64,000 nucleotides of DNA from Piromyces finnis (Eukaryota > Neocallimastigomycota > Neocallimastigomycetes > Neocallimastigales > Neocallimastigaceae), in the NCBI GenBank assembly GCA_002104945.1, contig MCFH01000081.1, positions 124,001 through 188,000 on the forward strand. Direction: 5' to 3'. Shown piece after piece: positions 28,529-40,223 of this stretch; position 1 is the stretch's first letter, and each line of letters starts with the position of its first letter. The notes below the pieces were generated by a model. The model was given only the letters and a program-made list of their open reading frames with translations, was not told the origin of the DNA and did no database searches. Made by a program: the position numbers and the translations under genes.

Positions 28529-28927
28529 TTAATATCTTTACAGATTTAAATAAAAAATGTTTGGGAAAGAAAGAAAAAAAAAATGTATTGAAAAATGTTT
28601 ATTATTTAACTGAAAATAATTCAAAGTTTATAAATTTTAAATTTTTCAAATATATATATAAATTGTATAAATGTAATAAATTTATACAATTTATATTAAA
28701 TCAAATTATAATTATTATTATTATTATTTTAAATATAACTTTATATTATTAAAACTTTTTTCCTCAAAAATGATTTTATTACATCAAATTTAATTTGTAT
28801 TTCTTAATTTTTTTATTATTTCAAATAATAGCAATAAAATATTAATATATAAAAAGAAATATAGTGATATTAAATACAAATAAATATATATAATATAAAT
28901 TCATTTAATTAATTTCCAATAAAAAAA
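28529..28927. promoter_or_regulatory. Divergent promoter region
   Basis: About 400 bp between the start codons of the RING-SPRY gene (- strand) and the TFIP11 gene (+ strand). Both promoters must lie here. AT-rich; the poly-Ile/Lys open frame at 28513-28752 is noise. Confidence 0.55.
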
Positions 28928-31900
28928 ATGGAATCATTTGAAATTTCAGAAAGAGATCTTGAAGAGGAAAATGAATTATTCAATGATCCAGAATCAAGAA
29001 GAAAACGTAAAAGATTTACAAAAGAAGATGCAATTTATGGTATTTTTAAAGGAAGCGATAGTGAAGATGAAGTAGATTACAAATCAAATAATATTTATTC
29101 CAAAAATAAATATAATACAGGAATATCATTTGTCAAAGGACAACTTACAAATAATATTAGTAATAAAAGCCCATCAAATAGTAGTAGTGATGATGAAAAT
29201 TATAGTAGAAATAGTGATAGTGATAGTGATAATAATAGTAATAGTAGTAATTCAGATACAGAAAACGAAAATGATAATATGGAAGAAGATATAAATAATG
29301 AATCATCAATAAGTGGAAACCAAGGTTTAGGTTTTGGTAATTCTGCAGGTCAAGGCCTTGGTTTTGGTAATTCTGCAGGTCAAGGTCTTGGTTTTGGTAA
29401 TTCTGCAGGTCAAGGTCTTGGTTTTGGTAATTCTGCAGGTCAAGGTCTTGGTTTTTCAAATAATAATGATAATATAAATGTACCAACAGAATTTTCATCT
29501 TCCAAAAATAAAAAAGAAAAAAAGAAAAAAGAAAAATCAAATTATCCAACATCAACTTATAAATCTAAATTGAAAGTAGATAAGAATTTTGGTAAATTTG
29601 AAGAGCATACAAAAGGTATCGGTTTAAAACTTTTAATGAAGCAAGGTTATGTACCTGGTGAAGGTTTAGGTGTTAATAAAGATGGTATTACAGCACCAAT
29701 TGATGTTAAATTAAGACCAAAAGGTCAAGGTCTTTCATTTAATAATTTTGATGAAATGACAGAAAATGACAAAATACAACAAAAAGAATATAAAAAAAAA
29801 TATGCAACAGAATTGAAAGCAAAAGGTATTAAAATGGATATTGGTTTAGATGAAATCGATGAAAATTTAATGGAAGAAGAAGAAAATGAATTAGAAGCAA
29901 GACCAAAAACAGAAGCATGGAAAAAGGGAAAAAAGAATAGAAAAAAGATTACTTTATATAAAACAGTAGATGAAATTATACGAGAAGAATCTGAAATTGT
30001 AGAAAAAAATTTAAATGTCCCACAACCACTAAAAATTATAGACATGACTAAAAAAGAAGTCAGAATTTTATCTGATTCAAGTCAATTATCATCAGATAAT
30101 AAAATAAGTATGGACAAATACTTTGAAATTAATGAGCATTTGCCTGAATTACGACACAATATTAAATTAATTACTGATTTAACCCAAACTGATTTGATGT
30201 ATATATTAAAACAACTAAAAGTTGAAGAAACAAAAAGAAAAGGTTTAGAAGAAAAATACTCCAAAAAATCAGAAGAAATAAAATCAGAAAAAGTAAGAAT
30301 TGAAAAAGTTAAAAAAATAGATTCTATAATAAAAGAAGTTAAGCAAATATCTCAAGATATAACTAAAGAATTTAAACTTTTGGAAAAAAGAAAAGTACTT
30401 TCTCAATATCAAACTGATCAACCAATAAATAAAAATGATATGACTGAAGTTCAAGCTATTTTTACTAATATAAAAGACAATATATTCACAGCAAATGATG
30501 GGAACAAATTATTTTCATTATTAGATAAAAAATTTTTACAATTGGAATCGGATTATGACTTATTCTTAGAATTTAAACTTGATAGATTACTAGTAACCGT
30601 AATAGCACCAATATTCAAAAAAATGATAGCAAATTGGAACCCATTGGAAGATCGATATTTATGTCTAGAATATTTTATAAAATGGAAAAAGTTATTACTT
30701 GTAAAATCATCAGAAAATAATAATGAAAATGATTCATCTTATCTTTTTATTATGACATCTCAAAAAGGAATGACCTGTTTTGAATCTTTATTATATTCTT
30801 CATGGTTACCTAAAATTAGACAATTAGTAAAGTAAGTAATTATAATACAAATACATATTAATATTAATGTTATTTTCAGTATTATAATAGTATTAAATTT
30901 AATGAACAAAAAAAAGTTAAGTAAATAAAAATAAAATAAAATAATAGATAGATAGTAATATAATTTTTAATTTCCTTTATACCCAAATATTTTTATTATT
31001 TACTATAATAGTAATGATTGGGATCCAAGAAATCCAGAATCTTTAATTAAATTATTAGAAGAATGGGAAATTATTTTACCACAATGGCTTAAGAATAATA
31101 TAATAGAACAATTAATTATACCAAAACTTAAACTTGAAGTTAATAATTGGATGCCTCAAATTTACTTCAAAAATCCAGAATCAAATAATACTATTCCTCT
31201 TCATTCTTATTTATTACCTTGGTTAGTTGTTATTGATGAAGAAAGAATGCATTTACATTTATTTGAGACTGTAAAGAATAAATTAATTGTCTTTTTACAT
31301 AATAGACCCTTTTTGGAAAATGAAAAAGATGGTGGCAAATTTATATTACAAAATCTCTGTTCATGGCTAGAGGTATGTTTATTTTGCCATTATATTTATA
31401 TAAAATATTTATTAATAATTTTTCTTTTTCACTTTTAGGTATTAACAAAAGAAGACTTTATGGATATCTTAACTCAATGTGTACTTCCAGAATTAGTAAG
31501 ACATTTAAGATATAACTTCTTTATTAATCCAGCAAAACAAGATATTAAACCTTTAATGCAAGTTTTGGCATGGTCAGAATTTGTTCCAGAAATGTTAATG
31601 ACAAAGGTAGTTTCAACTGAATTTTTCCCAAAATGGTATAAAATTTTAGCAATGTGGCTTAAATCAGGTGAGGAAAATGGAAATGAACCAAACTACAATG
31701 AAATTGTTGCATGGTATAAATCATGGAAAGATACCTTAAAAGATATCAAAGGATTAGATGATTATTGGAAACTAGGTTTAGATATGATGAACGAAGGTGC
31801 AAATTGTAAAATACCGACGATTAATTCATTATCTGATGATCAACCATTACTATCGAATATTAAAGGTATGTCTAATTAAACAATATATATATACAAAGAA

Positions 31901-32293
31901 ATAGTTTTATCTTTTTTAAGAGATAAAAATAAAATGAAATACTAATAATATTTATTTTTATTACTATAAATATGAATAGTTTCTCAATTAATGGACAATA
32001 ATACCCAAGAAAAACAAAAAACTAAGTCTAAACCACAATTATCATTAAAGGAATATTTAGAAAAGGAGCTCGAAAAAGAGGACTGTCTATTAGAACCTTC
32101 TCGTATAATACATGAAAGTGGAAAAACACTTTATAATATTATTAAAGTCTATTATGAACCTGTTTCTAAAAAGAAAACTATATATAATTTATATATTGAT
32201 GATGGTGTTTTATTTGTTAGATTAGTTAAATCAGAATCAAATAATTATATACCTATTGGTATAAATGAATTAATAGAAAAGATTAAAAAATGA
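28928..32293 (+). CDS. ntr1: TFIP11/Ntr1 G-patch protein, spliceosome disassembly factor
   Basis: Four exons (28928-30831, 31012-~31372, ~31438-~31865, ~31980-32293), about 1000 aa. The N-terminus (MESFEISERDLEEENELFND) is the TIP_N type. A Ser/Asp region and four copies of GLGFGNSAGQ precede the G-patch (THTKGIGLKLLMKQGYVPGE type, residues about 225-270: GIGLKLLMKQGYVPGEGLG). A GCFC-type helical domain follows in exons 1-3 (WLPKIRQLV, RHLRYNFFINPAKQ, WYKSWKDTL), and the C-terminus (KTLYNIIKVYYEPVSKKKTI, YIDDGVLFVRL) matches the end of TFIP11. In the family, Ntr1 activates the DEAH helicase Prp43 to release the intron lariat, which fits an intron-dense genome. The protein is longer than human TFIP11 (837 aa) because of low-complexity inserts. 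Confidence 0.93.
29323..29452 (+). repeat. 30-bp tandem repeat encoding GLGFGNSAGQ
   Basis: Four consecutive nearly identical 30-base units inside exon 1 of the TFIP11 gene, with a degenerate fifth (GLGFSNNN). The unit resembles the glycine pattern of the G-patch itself (GLG), but lies 5' of that domain. Confidence 0.92.
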
Positions 32294-32537
32294 AAGTACA
32301 TATTTATTGATTAAATACTGAAAATAAAAAAAAAAAAAAATATCATTGTAAAAACATTAAATTTATATATTTATAAAATAGCAAGTAGTAATAATAATAA
32401 GTTATTTAATAAAAAAAATAAAAAAAAATAGCATTCAATATTATATTTTTATAAGCACACTTTTTTTTTTTTTTTTTTTTTCAATATCCTTTTATTAAAC
32501 TTTTATTAAATCATTACCAAATTTATTTAAATAAATA

Positions 32538-32576
<39 letters not shown>

Positions 32577-32672
32577 GCTATTGTAATGAATTCTATTAAA
32601 AAAATATGAAGGAAATTTCTACTAGAATACTATTTAGTTGAGTTGAATTAAAATCAAATATTACTACTTTTT

Positions 32673-32755
<83 letters not shown>

Positions 32756-33159
32756 ATTATTTATGTGTAACATTTTTTTTTAAATTATTAACTTTTTAAT
32801 ATACTAAAAATTGACCATCTCAATTAAGATCTATATATTTATTAATTTATTTTTCATATATAAAAAATAAATATATAACTTTTTATTTATACAAATAGAT
32901 ATATTTGTTTTATTTTTTAATATCTTTTTATTATTATGATGATGATAATGAATAAATTAAATACTTTAAATTATATATATACTACTCTAATCTAATAAAT
33001 TAAATTAATTTATATTTTATAATTAATATTTATGATAATTATAATTAAATAATTATAATTCCTTTTTTGATTTTATATATTAATTTTAATCATTAAAAAA
33101 TTATAATTAATGATATCATTATAATTATTTGTTTCTTTGTATTATAGTTTTGATAGCTA
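32294..33159. repeat. Convergent spacer with head-to-head (TAA)n/(TTA)n hairpin
   Basis: No gene. Microsatellites lie at about 32539-32575 and 32676-32755. The second switches at about 32703 from TAA repeats to TTA repeats, which makes an inverted repeat with arms of about 26 bp and no spacer. Confidence 0.85.
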
Positions 33160-35013
33160 TTAATTCGAAGTCCTTGTTTGTAAAAATCTTGGATAATTAG
33201 TCCATCGTAAAAGTTCATATACTTCTTTAAGAACTGGCTTGAATAAAATTATATTAACTTGATCATTTTCATTTATCTTTTGTTCAACTGATTTTACCAA
33301 GTCACTAGTTAAATTTAATTGGTATTCTGAGCCTTCCGGTACAAACTTTTCAAAAATATTTATTAAATGATTTTTAATTTCTTGAGACTCATTTATAATG
33401 GCAGTTTCATATAATCTTTCATAGTATGGGATTTCACTCATATCCATACTGTCATTGCTTTGGGTATTTAATAAACTATTTTGATCATCATAATTTGGAT
33501 TTTCAGCTAATTTCTTTAAATTCCATGATGCATTATTATTACTACTACTTGATATAATCTTGTTTTGGCATTTTAATAATATATTAATCATAGCTTCATA
33601 GAATAATAAATTTTCAATGCAAACTTCACCTACTAAGAATCTCTTAAATTCTTTATAAATAGAATTTTTTGGGTTTAATACTTGTTCAAATGTTTTTATT
33701 TCCATTTCATTAACTTCATCATTAATTTTAACTTTAGCAATACTATGTCTTCTATATTTTTCATGTAATAATTCAACCTTATTTTGATAAATATGTACAG
33801 CAAATACTGGTCTTACAACAATAATAGTATGATATAAGATAAAGAATAAAACAAACCATATAGAAACAGGAACACCTTTAAATCTTATAGATAAAAATCT
33901 AAAAACTATATATCCTAAACTACATAATAATGAAATTATGATAATACTGTAAATTTCATTTTGAATACCAATTGTTTCTTTATAATTTCTAAGTTTGTAT
34001 TTTTTATACAGAGCATAAAACATACTAATAAATATTGTTATTAAAATAGCAGTATGGCATTTTTCACTAACGTATTTGTTTTTATATAATACACCATTTT
34101 TAAATGTATGCATTATTAAAACAATTACAGTGATGACACCAATTAATCCAATGACAGCTATATTTGACCATTTTTCAAAAAATTTAAATTGAATAACATT
34201 TATGTGGAGCTTATCATTTTCACTAAAAATGATAAAATATAATATATTAACATATATAAATTATTACTTTCAAAAATTTTAAACTATATACTTCACTTAC
34301 ATTAATACACTTTCACCTCGAACTATTTTTGTATTATGAATAATAAATAATATTAAATAAAGATTAGTTATATTCTTTAAAAAGTATTTTTTATTTTTAT
34401 ATAATATAATTTATCAATATACTTGAATTATTTAATCTTGCATTTTGAATTTTGAATCTAAATTCCATTTTCTTAACTCTAATAATACTTGTAAACATCC
34501 ATAATGGGATTGCATATAAACTAGTATGTTTTTATATTATAGAATAGAATAAGTTTTGTTAATATTTTCTATAATGCATATATTCATTTTTTTTCTCTTT
34601 ATCTATAGTATTTACCATATTATAATATATATTATACTTGGAATTTTAAATTTTTTATGTTCACTTGGAGTATCTGAATCCTCAGTAAATGCAGCTTCAA
34701 AAAGTAAAAGTAATGTTAATAATATTACAGCTGTAGTATTATAAATATATATATTAATATCACGAATCATCATCAATTTTGATTTTTTACATAGAATAAA
34801 TAATATTAATGAAGTGATAATATATAAGAGTGATACTAATAATAGTGGTATATATATAATGAAATAATAATCAGTATATTTTTCAACTTGTTCATCTAAT
34901 ATTATTGAAGTTTGATTATTGAAAATATCTTGATTAGAATATGATATATCCTGTCCTTCATTAAAATTGTCTTGGTTAGAATAGGATATATCTTGACCTT
35001 TGAATGGTGCCAT
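33160..35013 (-). CDS. Seven-TM protein with C-terminal RGS domain
   Basis: Four exons (35013-34616, 34520-~34425, a short one near 34300-34330 coding RGESVLM, ~34225-33160). After an extracellular-type N-terminus with two QDISYSNQD repeats come seven hydrophobic segments: FIIYIPLLLVSLLYIITSLI; NTTAVILLTLLLLFEAAF; IPSIIYIIICLYAIPLWMF (split by intron 1); NIAVIGLIGVITVIVLI; CHTAILITIFISMFYALY; IYSIIIISLLCSLGYIVF; SIWFVLFFILYHTIIVV. The cytosolic tail is an RGS domain (TFEQVLNPKNSIYKEFKRFL, ENLLFYEAMINILLK, ending VYELLRWTNYPRFLQTR). RGS domains speed GTP hydrolysis by G-alpha; 7TM-RGS fusions exist in fungi and plants (AtRGS1). A membrane sensor that damps G-protein signalling is likely; its ligand is unknown. 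Confidence 0.85.
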
Positions 35014-35989
35014 TATAATTATTTTTTATTACTTTATATGTTATTAAAAGATACTTTTTCTTTTTAACTTTAATTATTCATTATTTATGTCAAATAAATA
35101 ATGGATATTGAAATATTATTATTATTATTATTTTTATTATTATTATTGAATAATATTTTACTAAATTATTATTAATAAAATATGTATATGTATATATTTA
35201 TATAATAGAATATTATTGTGACTCTTCTTTATATAAATATATTCTTTATTATGACTTTTTTTTTATTATATTCACGAAATAATAAATAAATAATAAAGAA
35301 AAGCTTTGAATAATAAACAATATCAAATAAAATAAAAAGAAAAAAAAGTAAAAATTCTTTAAAAAAAAAAGGAATTTCTTGTTATTTAAATGATTTCCTT
35401 TTTTTTTTAACTATCTTTATTTCAAATTTTCAACCTATGATTCATATAAATTTAATATAAAATGATTTATTTATTTTATTAAAAAAATATTAATATTATA
35501 TATTACACGTTTTTTAAATAACTTTAAGTAATATAGAAATTAATATTTTTGTGTTTACTTGTTATTTTATAATTATATATTATTATTATTGATTTATTTA
35601 CCTTTTAATTAAACTTATCATTAGGTAACACAAAATTAAAGTTTATTAAAAATATACCAATAATTGATTAAATACTAAAAATATAAAAAATATAAAGTGA
35701 GTTTATTTAATTTATAAATAAATTAATAAAAAATTCCTTTTATTATTATTATGATATAAAATAGTTAATTAAAAATTTTAGATTAAAAAAATAATATTTT
35801 TATAGTTCATTTTTTCATAACTTCTACTACTACTACTAGTAGTATGATAAATAAAAGAAAAAATAATAAAATAGACTAAATATTATAATTTTACAAAAAC
35901 AATAATTAAAAGAATGTCCGATAGTTATTTTATATAATAGTTTAAAAAATGGGAAAACCATTTATATATGATACATAAGGTATTTGATA
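35014..35989. other. Intergenic spacer, no gene seen
   Basis: AT-rich sequence between the 7TM-RGS start and the 3' end of the first HSP70-like gene. A (TAC/TAG)n-like patch at 35824-35846 (ACTACTACTACTAGTAGTAG) forms a short inverted repeat. Confidence 0.65.
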
Positions 35990-37816
35990 TTATTTAAAAA
36001 AAGATGAAGCAAGATTTAATAATTCATTTCTTTTTTCATCATATTCTTCTTTACTTGCATCATGATGATTGGAAATCCATTCAATTGTGGTAGTAATAAT
36101 ATTTCTTAATTTTTCTTCATCCTCTATTTTAATTTTGTATCTATCCTTTTCATTATTAAGACGTTTAAGAAGTTGACGAGCATAATCATCAAGTTTATTC
36201 ATAGATTGAATTCTTTCTCTGGCTTTCCTATCTTCTTCTCGATACATTTCAGCTTCACTAATTAAACGTTCAATCTCTTCTTGAGATAATTCATTATTTA
36301 ATATGGTAATCTCTCTAGAAAGACCAGTACCTAACTCAACAGCAGACACGTGAATAATACCATTGATATCTACTTTATAAGTTAATTCAACTTTTGTTTC
36401 ACTACGTGGAGCTGATGTAATACCTTCTAATACAACTTCACCTAGGACAGTATTATCTTTTACTAATTCACGTTCACCTTGTACAACTCTAAATCTTATG
36501 ACTGTTTGTCCATCATGACATGTAATACGAATATCTTTACCTTCTGCTGGAATATGTGTATTACGTTTAATGAGAGTATCTACTGTTGTTCCTCTATTAT
36601 CAACACCTAATGAAAGAGAAATAACATCGTATAAATTTAAATTTTTAATAGATTCTGATTGATCACCTAAAATATTTGCTGCTTGAATAGCTGCACCACA
36701 TGCAACAGCTTCATCCGGATTAACAGTTTTTCTTAATTCTTTTCCATCAAAATAGGAGGAAACTAATTTTTGAATTTTAGGAATTCTGGTGGATCCACCA
36801 ACTAATACAATTTCATTAATATCCGATTTGTCTAAATCGGCATCAATAAGAACTCGTTCAATGGGTTCAAGTATCTTTTCAAATAAATCTGAATTTAATT
36901 CTTCAAATTGAGCACGTGTTATACTACTGTAAAAATCTATACCATCAAATAAATATTCAATTTCAATAGAAGCATAAAAAGAAGATGATAGAATACATTT
37001 AGCACGTTCACATGCTCTTCTTAATCTATTTAATGATCTTAAATTAGTAGAAATATCTTTGTCATACTTTCTTTTAAATTCTTCAACAAAATAGTCTAAA
37101 AGTTGATTTGTAAAATCTTCGCCAGCTAAGTGTGCATTACCTGCTGTAGCTTTAACTGTAAATGTACCATTATTAATAGATAAAAGAGAAACATCTGTTG
37201 TACCTCCACCAATGTCGACAATTAAAACATTTTCTTCACCCTTTATTGTTTTGTTAAGACCATAGGCAAGAGCAGCAGCAGTTGGTTCATTTATAATTTG
37301 TAAAACATTTAAACCAGCAATTCTACCGGCATCTTTTGTAGCTCGACGTTGAGCATCATTAAAATAAGCAGGAACGGTGATAACAACATCTTTTACAACA
37401 TTTTCACTTCCTAAGTAATCTTGAGCATAATCTTTTAATTTAGAAAGAATCATGGCAGATATTTCTTCTGGCATAAAATCCTTGATTTCATTTTTATATT
37501 CAACCTGAACATATGGTTTTCCTTGCTTATTAACAACTTTGAAAGGCCAGTACCTTAAATCAGATTGAACTTCCATATCATTAAAATTACGACCTATTAA
37601 TCGTTTAACATCAGAGACTACGTTTTTAAAATCAATTCCATTTTTCTGTCGAGCTTCATCACCAACTAATCTTTCAGTAGAAGTAAATACAACCAAAGAA
37701 GGTGTTGTACGATTGCCTTGTTCATTAGCAATAACTTCTACATGACCATTTCTCCAAACAGCAATACATGAATAAGTAGTACCTAAGTCAATACCAATGA
37801 TTATAAATTCCCCCAT
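35990..37816 (-). CDS. HSP70-family chaperone, copy A (no EEVD)
   Basis: Intronless, 608 aa. The ATPase domain is complete: GIDLGTTYSCIAVW (phosphate loop 1), DVKRLIGRNF (catalytic Lys region), VPAYFNDAQRRATKDAG, NEPTAAALAYGL, VDIGGGTTDVSLL, GGSTRIPKIQ. The linker is DVISLSLGV in place of the canonical DVTPLSLG. The substrate domain and a shortened lid (EEYDEKRNELLNLASSFFK) follow. It has no signal peptide, no HDEL and no EEVD, so it is probably cytosolic but unable to use EEVD-binding TPR co-chaperones. Canonical Hsp70s run about 640-650 residues. First of three same-strand tandem copies; lack of introns is unlike most genes in this window. Confidence 0.9.
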   Translation of the reverse strand: MGEFIIIGIDLGTTYSCIAVWRNGHVEVIANEQGNRTTPSLVVFTSTERLVGDEARQKNGIDFKNVVSDVKRLIGRNFNDMEVQSDLRYWPFKVVNKQGKPYVQVEYKNEIKDFMPEEISAMILSKLKDYAQDYLGSENVVKDVVITVPAYFNDAQRRATKDAGRIAGLNVLQIINEPTAAALAYGLNKTIKGEENVLIVDIGGGTTDVSLLSINNGTFTVKATAGNAHLAGEDFTNQLLDYFVEEFKRKYDKDISTNLRSLNRLRRACERAKCILSSSFYASIEIEYLFDGIDFYSSITRAQFEELNSDLFEKILEPIERVLIDADLDKSDINEIVLVGGSTRIPKIQKLVSSYFDGKELRKTVNPDEAVACGAAIQAANILGDQSESIKNLNLYDVISLSLGVDNRGTTVDTLIKRNTHIPAEGKDIRITCHDGQTVIRFRVVQGERELVKDNTVLGEVVLEGITSAPRSETKVELTYKVDINGIIHVSAVELGTGLSREITILNNELSQEEIERLISEAEMYREEDRKARERIQSMNKLDDYARQLLKRLNNEKDRYKIKIEDEEKLRNIITTTIEWISNHHDASKEEYDEKRNELLNLASSFFK

Positions 37817-38193
37817 TTTTAATTAATATATTAATAAAAATGAAAAATAAAAAAAAATTTAAAGAAAAATTTTCTTTTTATATTAATTTATAAAATATAA
37901 ATATGTCTAATTATTTAATTAATATAATTTTATTAATAAAATGATCAACTATAATATATTAAATATTTTTTATAATAATAAAATGGACTTTAAAAAATGG
38001 AAATGAAAATGAAAATGATAAGCTTCTTTAATATGAAAAATAAAGAATTATATTTTAGTATAATTCCTGTATCCAGTATTATATTAGAAAATCTTATAAA
38101 AAAATAATTATATTTATTAATATTTATTAATATTTTTTTGTTATTATATATATATAAAATAATAAAAAATAAAAAGTTCTTTATTTTTATATG

Positions 38194-38199
38194 ATTATG

Positions 38200-38277
<78 letters not shown>
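38194..38277. repeat. (ATT)n microsatellite between HSP70 copies A and B
   Basis: About 84 bp of pure trinucleotide repeat in the 590-bp spacer 37817-38405. The poly-Asn frame on the other strand (37990-38307) is this repeat translated. Nothing else is seen in the spacer. Confidence 0.92.
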
Positions 38278-38279
<2 letters not shown>

Positions 38280-38405
38280 AAATGGAAAAAAGAAAAATAC
38301 TAAACATGAATTTTAATAATTTTATATTAGATAGTTATATTGATAATGATTAAATAGAGAAAAATATTAACAGATAATGTTTTTTGTAAGATATTTAAAA
38401 AAATA

Positions 38406-40223
38406 TTAAATATTAAAGATAAGAGAGGCAAATCTTCGTAATTTATTTTCTCTATTTATACATTCTTCTTTACTAGCATCATAATTATTTTTAACCCATT
38501 CAATTGTATTATTAATTTCTCTAGCAAGTTTTTCTTCATCGTCTTTACTAATTTTATATTTGTCTTTTTTATTATTGAGACGCTTTCGTATATTGTATGC
38601 ACATTTTTCAAGACTATTCAAAGATTCAATTCTTTCTTTTGCTTTTCTGTCTTCTTCTTCATACATTTTGGCTTCCTTTATTAATCTTTCAACTTCATCT
38701 TGATATAATCTTCCTTTATCATTCGAAATAGTAATAGCTTTAAAAGTAGTTGTACCTTTTTCAACAGCTGAAACATTCAAAATACCATTACTATCAATAT
38801 CAAAAGTAACATCTATTTTTACTTCACCACACGGAGCTGGTGTAATACCTTCTAATATAAATCTATCCAATAGAAAATTATCTTTTGCTAAAGAACGCTC
38901 ACCTTGTAATACTCGAACATCTACAGTAGTTTGATTATCTTCAGCTGTAATATATGTATGAGTTTTCCTTATTGGAATAAGTGTATTATTTTTAATGACA
39001 ATGTTCATTAATCCTCCTTTAATTTCTATGCCAAGAGACAATGGAGTAACATCTTTGAATTTTAATTTTTTTATTGATTCTGATTGGTCACCAGAAAGAC
39101 TAGCTGCATGAATAGCGGCACCACAAGCTACCGCTTCATCTGGATTAATATTTCTTCTTATTTTTCTCTCATGAAAATAGGATGAAACCATTTCTTCAAC
39201 CATTGGTATACGAGAAGATCCACCAACTAATATAACTTCATTAATATCAGATTTGGTTAAATGAGCTTCTTCAATTGCCTTTTCTATTAGAGTAATGGCC
39301 TCTTCAAGTAAATCCGAAATTAATTCTTCAAATTGAACACGAGTAATACCAGTGAAGAAATCTATACCATCAAATAAACATTCAATTTCAATGGAAGCAT
39401 AATCAGAAAAAGATAGATTACATTTAGCACGTTCACATACTATTCTTAATCTATTTAATGATCTTGAATTAGTAGAAAGATCTCTATCATATTTATTTTT
39501 AAATTCTTTAACAAAATAGTCTACAAGACGATTTGTAAAATCTTCACCACCTAAGTGTGCATTACCTGCTGTAGCTTTAACTGTAAATGTATTATTATTA
39601 ATGTTTAAAATAGAGATATCAAATGTACCACCCCCGAGATCGAAAATTAGAATATTTTCTTCACCCTTTATGGTTTTATTAAGACCGTAGGCAAGAGCAG
39701 CAGCTGTTGGTTCATTTATAATTTGTAAAACGTTTAAGCCAGCAATTTTTCCAGCATCTCTAGTTGCTCGACGTTGAGCATCATTAAAATAAGCAGGAAC
39801 AGTAATGACAGCATCTTTTACTGGACAACCTATATAATCTTGAGCATTATTTTTTAATTTTGAAAGAATCATGGCAGATATTTCTTCTGGCATAAAATCC
39901 TTGATTTCATTTTTATATTCAACACGAATATAAGGTTTTCCACTCTTCTCAACAACTTTGAAAGGCCAATGTTTTAAATCTGATTGAATATTTGAAAATT
40001 CTCTTCCGATTATTCGCTTTACATCAAAAAGAGAATTTTGTGGGTATCTTTCAGATTTATATTTAGCAGGATCACCAACTAAAATTTCATTATCCTTAAT
40101 AAAAACATAAGAAGGTGTAGTACGTTTTCCAAGTTCATCTGTAATAATATCTACATGACCCTTATTCCATATCCCTATACATGAGTATGTAGTTCCTAAA
40201 TCAATACCAATTGCATTATTCAT
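38406..40223 (-). CDS. HSP70-family chaperone, copy B (no EEVD)
   Basis: Intronless, 605 aa, same layout as copy A: GIDLGTTYSCIGIW, DVKRIIGREF, NEPTAAALAYGLN, FDLGGGTFDISIL, GGSSRIPMVE, linker DVTPLSLGI. It keeps the most canonical phosphate loop and linker of the three. It ends RRFASLIFNI with no EEVD. Residues around 270-370 (TGITRVQFEELISDLLEEAI) differ strongly from copies A and C, whereas other blocks are the same, suggesting exchange between copies. Probably cytosolic. Confidence 0.9.
   Translation of the reverse strand: MNNAIGIDLGTTYSCIGIWNKGHVDIITDELGKRTTPSYVFIKDNEILVGDPAKYKSERYPQNSLFDVKRIIGREFSNIQSDLKHWPFKVVEKSGKPYIRVEYKNEIKDFMPEEISAMILSKLKNNAQDYIGCPVKDAVITVPAYFNDAQRRATRDAGKIAGLNVLQIINEPTAAALAYGLNKTIKGEENILIFDLGGGTFDISILNINNNTFTVKATAGNAHLGGEDFTNRLVDYFVKEFKNKYDRDLSTNSRSLNRLRIVCERAKCNLSFSDYASIEIECLFDGIDFFTGITRVQFEELISDLLEEAITLIEKAIEEAHLTKSDINEVILVGGSSRIPMVEEMVSSYFHERKIRRNINPDEAVACGAAIHAASLSGDQSESIKKLKFKDVTPLSLGIEIKGGLMNIVIKNNTLIPIRKTHTYITAEDNQTTVDVRVLQGERSLAKDNFLLDRFILEGITPAPCGEVKIDVTFDIDSNGILNVSAVEKGTTTFKAITISNDKGRLYQDEVERLIKEAKMYEEEDRKAKERIESLNSLEKCAYNIRKRLNNKKDKYKISKDDEEKLAREINNTIEWVKNNYDASKEECINRENKLRRFASLIFNI

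Noticed and set aside
29157-29555. Open frames antisense to the TFIP11 gene, including the repeat block
   Set aside because: Shadows of a well-supported coding exon; Tyr/His/Gln-rich with no family.
37816-37890. Heat-shock element upstream of HSP70 copy A
   Set aside because: AGAAAAATTTTCT is palindromic but the GAA/TTC spacing does not match nGAAnnTTCn.
37990-38307. Poly-Asn open frame on the minus strand
   Set aside because: It is the (ATT)n microsatellite between HSP70 copies.
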